Assembly: GCF_900184995.1 (NCBI RefSeq)
Contig: NZ_LT860098.1
Coordinates: 625,001-689,000 of the forward strand
Source of the DNA: Konateibacter massiliensis
Lineage (GTDB): Bacteria > Bacillota > Clostridia > Lachnospirales > Lachnospiraceae
Direction of reading: 5' to 3'
DNA: 64,000 bases
The notes under the pieces were generated by a model, which had not been told where the DNA came from, did no database searches, and saw only the letters and a list, made by a program, of their open reading frames with translations. The translations under genes and the position numbers were made by a program. Positions 62,330 through 64,000 of the stretch are shown piece by piece. The first letter of the stretch is position 1. The number at the start of each line of letters is the position of its first letter.

Positions 62330-63271
62330 ATGAACAAAATGCTGTTCCCATCCGCACCTCTGTTTCGTGACCCAATTTATGACGGTCCTACCGATCCAGT
62401 CATTATCTATAACCATGAAGAAGAATGTTATTGGATGCTCTATACCCAGCGTCGCTCTACCGCTGTGAACATCGGAGTTTCCCATATCCATGGAACGCTT
62501 ATCGGTGTCGCCTCCTCCAAGAACTTAGTGGATTGGGTGTACCGCGGGACGCTTCCGAATCTGGAATTTGAGCCGGGTACCAACACCTTTTGGGCACCGG
62601 AAATTATATACGAAAACGGAACCTACCATATGTATGTGTCCTATGTTCCGGGCATTCCTACAAGCTGGAACTATACCCGTCACATTCTTCATTACACGGC
62701 AAAAAATATGTGGGATTGGAAATTCGAGTCAAAGTTAAACCTCTCTTCCAATCGTGTCATTGATGCCTGCATTTATGAGGTGGAAAAAGGTCTGTTTAAA
62801 ATGTGGTATAAGGATGAGGTACATGACAGCCACACATATAGTGCTGTGAGCCGCAATCTCTATGATTGGGAGGTTGTAGGAGCAGAAATTACCGATGTTC
62901 CTCATGAGGGACCGAATGTCTTTACGTTGGACGGAAGGCATTTTATGATTACTGATTTCTGGAACGGGCTTGGTGTCTATGAGACAACCGATTTCTCCAA
63001 CTGGACACGCAGGGCGGATATTTTAAATACTGCGGGCAGCCGAAAGGATGACGGGGAGATTGCACATCACGCCGATGTCGTTGTAAATGGCAAGGGTGAT
63101 GAAGCGTTTATCTTCTACTTCGTACACCCAGACTACAATCCAAGTAATATGCCGAAAGATTTTGAGATGACTTATAAGGAAGCACGCACTGTTGTTCAGG
63201 TTGCAAGACTGACTGTCGAAGGTGATAATCTGGTTTGTAACAGGGACGAGGAATTTGAGTTAGTGTTATAA
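62330..63271 (+). CDS. GH43-like five-bladed beta-propeller glycosidase
   Basis: 313 aa, no signal peptide. The sequence shows the blade pattern of clan GH-F/J-like propellers: TDPVIIYNHEEECYWMLYTQR, VASSKNLVDWVYRG, TFWAPEIIYENGTYHMYVSY, KMWYKD and a closing TVVQVARLTVEGDNL. The candidate catalytic acids (Asp near residue 22 and Glu in WAPEI) are present. Such cytoplasmic proteins cleave arabinosides, xylosides or galactosides; the exact family (GH43 or a relative such as GH117/130-type) is unsure. AGAAAGGA precedes the ATG. Confidence 0.82.
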   Translation: MNKMLFPSAPLFRDPIYDGPTDPVIIYNHEEECYWMLYTQRRSTAVNIGVSHIHGTLIGVASSKNLVDWVYRGTLPNLEFEPGTNTFWAPEIIYENGTYHMYVSYVPGIPTSWNYTRHILHYTAKNMWDWKFESKLNLSSNRVIDACIYEVEKGLFKMWYKDEVHDSHTYSAVSRNLYDWEVVGAEITDVPHEGPNVFTLDGRHFMITDFWNGLGVYETTDFSNWTRRADILNTAGSRKDDGEIAHHADVVVNGKGDEAFIFYFVHPDYNPSNMPKDFEMTYKEARTVVQVARLTVEGDNLVCNRDEEFELVL

Positions 63272-63283
63272 AAAAGCAAGAAA

Positions 63284-63399
63284 GTGTGAGCTTTGCTCGC
63301 GCCCTCGCGGGTTGCTAAGCAACAACTTCCACTCCGCGAGGTGCGCATAAATAGTTTTAATATCACAGGAAATTTCTTTGCAATTTCCTGTGATATTAA
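63284..63399. repeat. palindromic intergenic repeat, copy D
   Basis: Starts GTGTGAGC, core GCGCCCTCGCGGGTTGCTAAGC ... CTCCGCGAGGTGCGCATAA, inner hairpin GTTGC/GCAAC, then a long hairpin TTTTAATATCACAGGAAATT with its complement. It lies between convergent genes and is the clearest copy after A. Confidence 0.75.
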
Positions 63400-63443
63400 A
63401 AGACTTCCTCTTACCATATTTCATGGCAGGAGGAAGTCTTTTT
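63398..63443. terminator. bidirectional terminator between GH43-like gene and metK
   Basis: Stem AAAGACTTCCTC / GAGGAAGTCTTT (63398-63409, 63429-63440) with T runs on both strands. Confidence 0.85.
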
Positions 63444-63446
63444 TAT

Positions 63447-64000
63447 TTATAGATATTTCTTTAAAACATCAACCTTGTCCAATTTCTCCCAAGGCAAATC
63501 AAGGTCATTACGTCCAAAGTGTCCGTATGCCGCAGTCTGCTTGTAGATTGGTCTTCTGAGGTCAAGCATTTTTATGATGCCTGCCGGGCGAAGGTCAAAG
63601 TTTTCTCTCACGATTTCAACAAGCTTTTCATTGGACAGCTTGCCTGTTCCAAAGGTGTCAATCATAATTGACATCGGATGAGCTACGCCGATTGCGTAAG
63701 ACAACTGAATTTCGCACTTCTCCGCAATACCGGAAGCAACAATATTTTTTGCAACATAGCGTGCTGCGTATGCTGCGGAACGGTCAACCTTTGTGCAGTC
63801 TTTTCCTGAAAATGCACCGCCGCCGTGTCTTGCATATCCGCCGTAGGTATCAACGATAATTTTACGTCCGGTCAAACCGCTGTCTCCGTTTGGTCCGCCG
63901 ATTACAAAACGTCCGGTCGGATTGATATAGTAATTTGTATTCTCGTCAACCAAGTCCTTTGGAAGAATTGGCTCAAATACATATTTCTTAATATCAGCAT
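63447..64000 (-). CDS. metK: S-adenosylmethionine synthase, C-terminal part
   Basis: Reading leftward from the window edge, the frame is open from base 64000 ([16 protein letters not shown]) and runs 184 codons to the stop at 63447; the N-terminal half lies outside. Clear MetK segments are [29 protein letters not shown] (ATP site, central domain) and [29 protein letters not shown] (methionine site). Makes SAM from methionine and ATP. Any SAM riboswitch would be off the right edge. Confidence 0.98.
   Translation of the reverse strand, partial: ADIKKYVFEPILPKDLVDENTNYYINPTGRFVIGGPNGDSGLTGRKIIVDTYGGYARHGGGAFSGKDCTKVDRSAAYAARYVAKNIVASGIAEKCEIQLSYAIGVAHPMSIMIDTFGTGKLSNEKLVEIVRENFDLRPAGIIKMLDLRRPIYKQTAAYGHFGRNDLDLPWEKLDKVDVLKKYL

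Overview
The window looks like chromosomal DNA of a spore-forming, anaerobic, carbohydrate-degrading Firmicute, most likely a Lachnospiraceae (Clostridium cluster XIVa) gut bacterium. The grounds are SpoIIID, an FMN-riboswitch riboflavin operon, a Lachnospiraceae-style oligosaccharide ABC locus with GH88/DUF2264, a DUF4474 protein, an encapsulin/ferritin pair and an F-type ATP synthase operon with AtpZ. Species assignment is inference; no rRNA is present.

Layout. 1-1922: end of a LytTR response regulator and its GHKL sensor kinase (Agr-like pair). 2146-3969: small HTH protein and an iron-storing encapsulin nanocompartment operon. 4317-6111: an IS1182-type insertion sequence whose transposase has one in-frame stop. 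6142-15447: an AT-rich defence island. It carries a five-gene DpnII-like (GATC) restriction-modification operon (P-loop ATPase, endonuclease, two adenine methyltransferases, an unknown gene). It also carries a divergent second system: a methyltransferase facing a small HTH controller, a MutH/Sau3AI-like nuclease and an unknown gene. The dyad TTCAC-N5-GTGAA occurs three times, next to the promoters of both systems, so the controller probably coordinates them. The island abuts the 3' end of guaA, and an 11-bp copy of the guaA end lies at its other boundary.

15436-20069: guaA, a MATE transporter, spoIIID and an ArsR-type regulator with an extra C-terminal domain. 20068-30874: a glycan-use locus on the minus strand (AraC-type membrane sensor-regulator, solute-binding lipoprotein, two permeases, DUF2264 protein, GH88 hydrolase, unknown cytosolic protein) with a divergent SGNH/SASA esterase. 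31065-35895: DUF4474 protein, aldehyde dehydrogenase, an HTH/membrane-protein pair and a GH27 alpha-galactosidase. 36025-39959: ribD-ribE-ribBA-ribH behind an FMN riboswitch and terminator, with a 140-bp MITE-like insertion just upstream (39999-40138). 41359-43128: five tRNA genes, a cytidine deaminase-like gene and tag. 43371-53749: GH13 amylase, DEAD-box helicase, an uncharacterised 840-aa membrane-anchored protein with a methyltransferase, spore-coat-like and YwmB-like proteins, and an alkyltransferase-like protein. 53858-60984: the complete atpZ-I-B-E-F-H-A-G-D-C operon; its c subunit carries a Na+-binding signature. 61129-64000: MBL-fold ComEC-like hydrolase, a GH43-like glycosidase and the C-terminal part of metK.

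A family of degenerate palindromic intergenic repeats (A to F below) recurs between genes from 35.9 to 63.4 kb. No CRISPR array, integrase, prophage or rRNA was seen.
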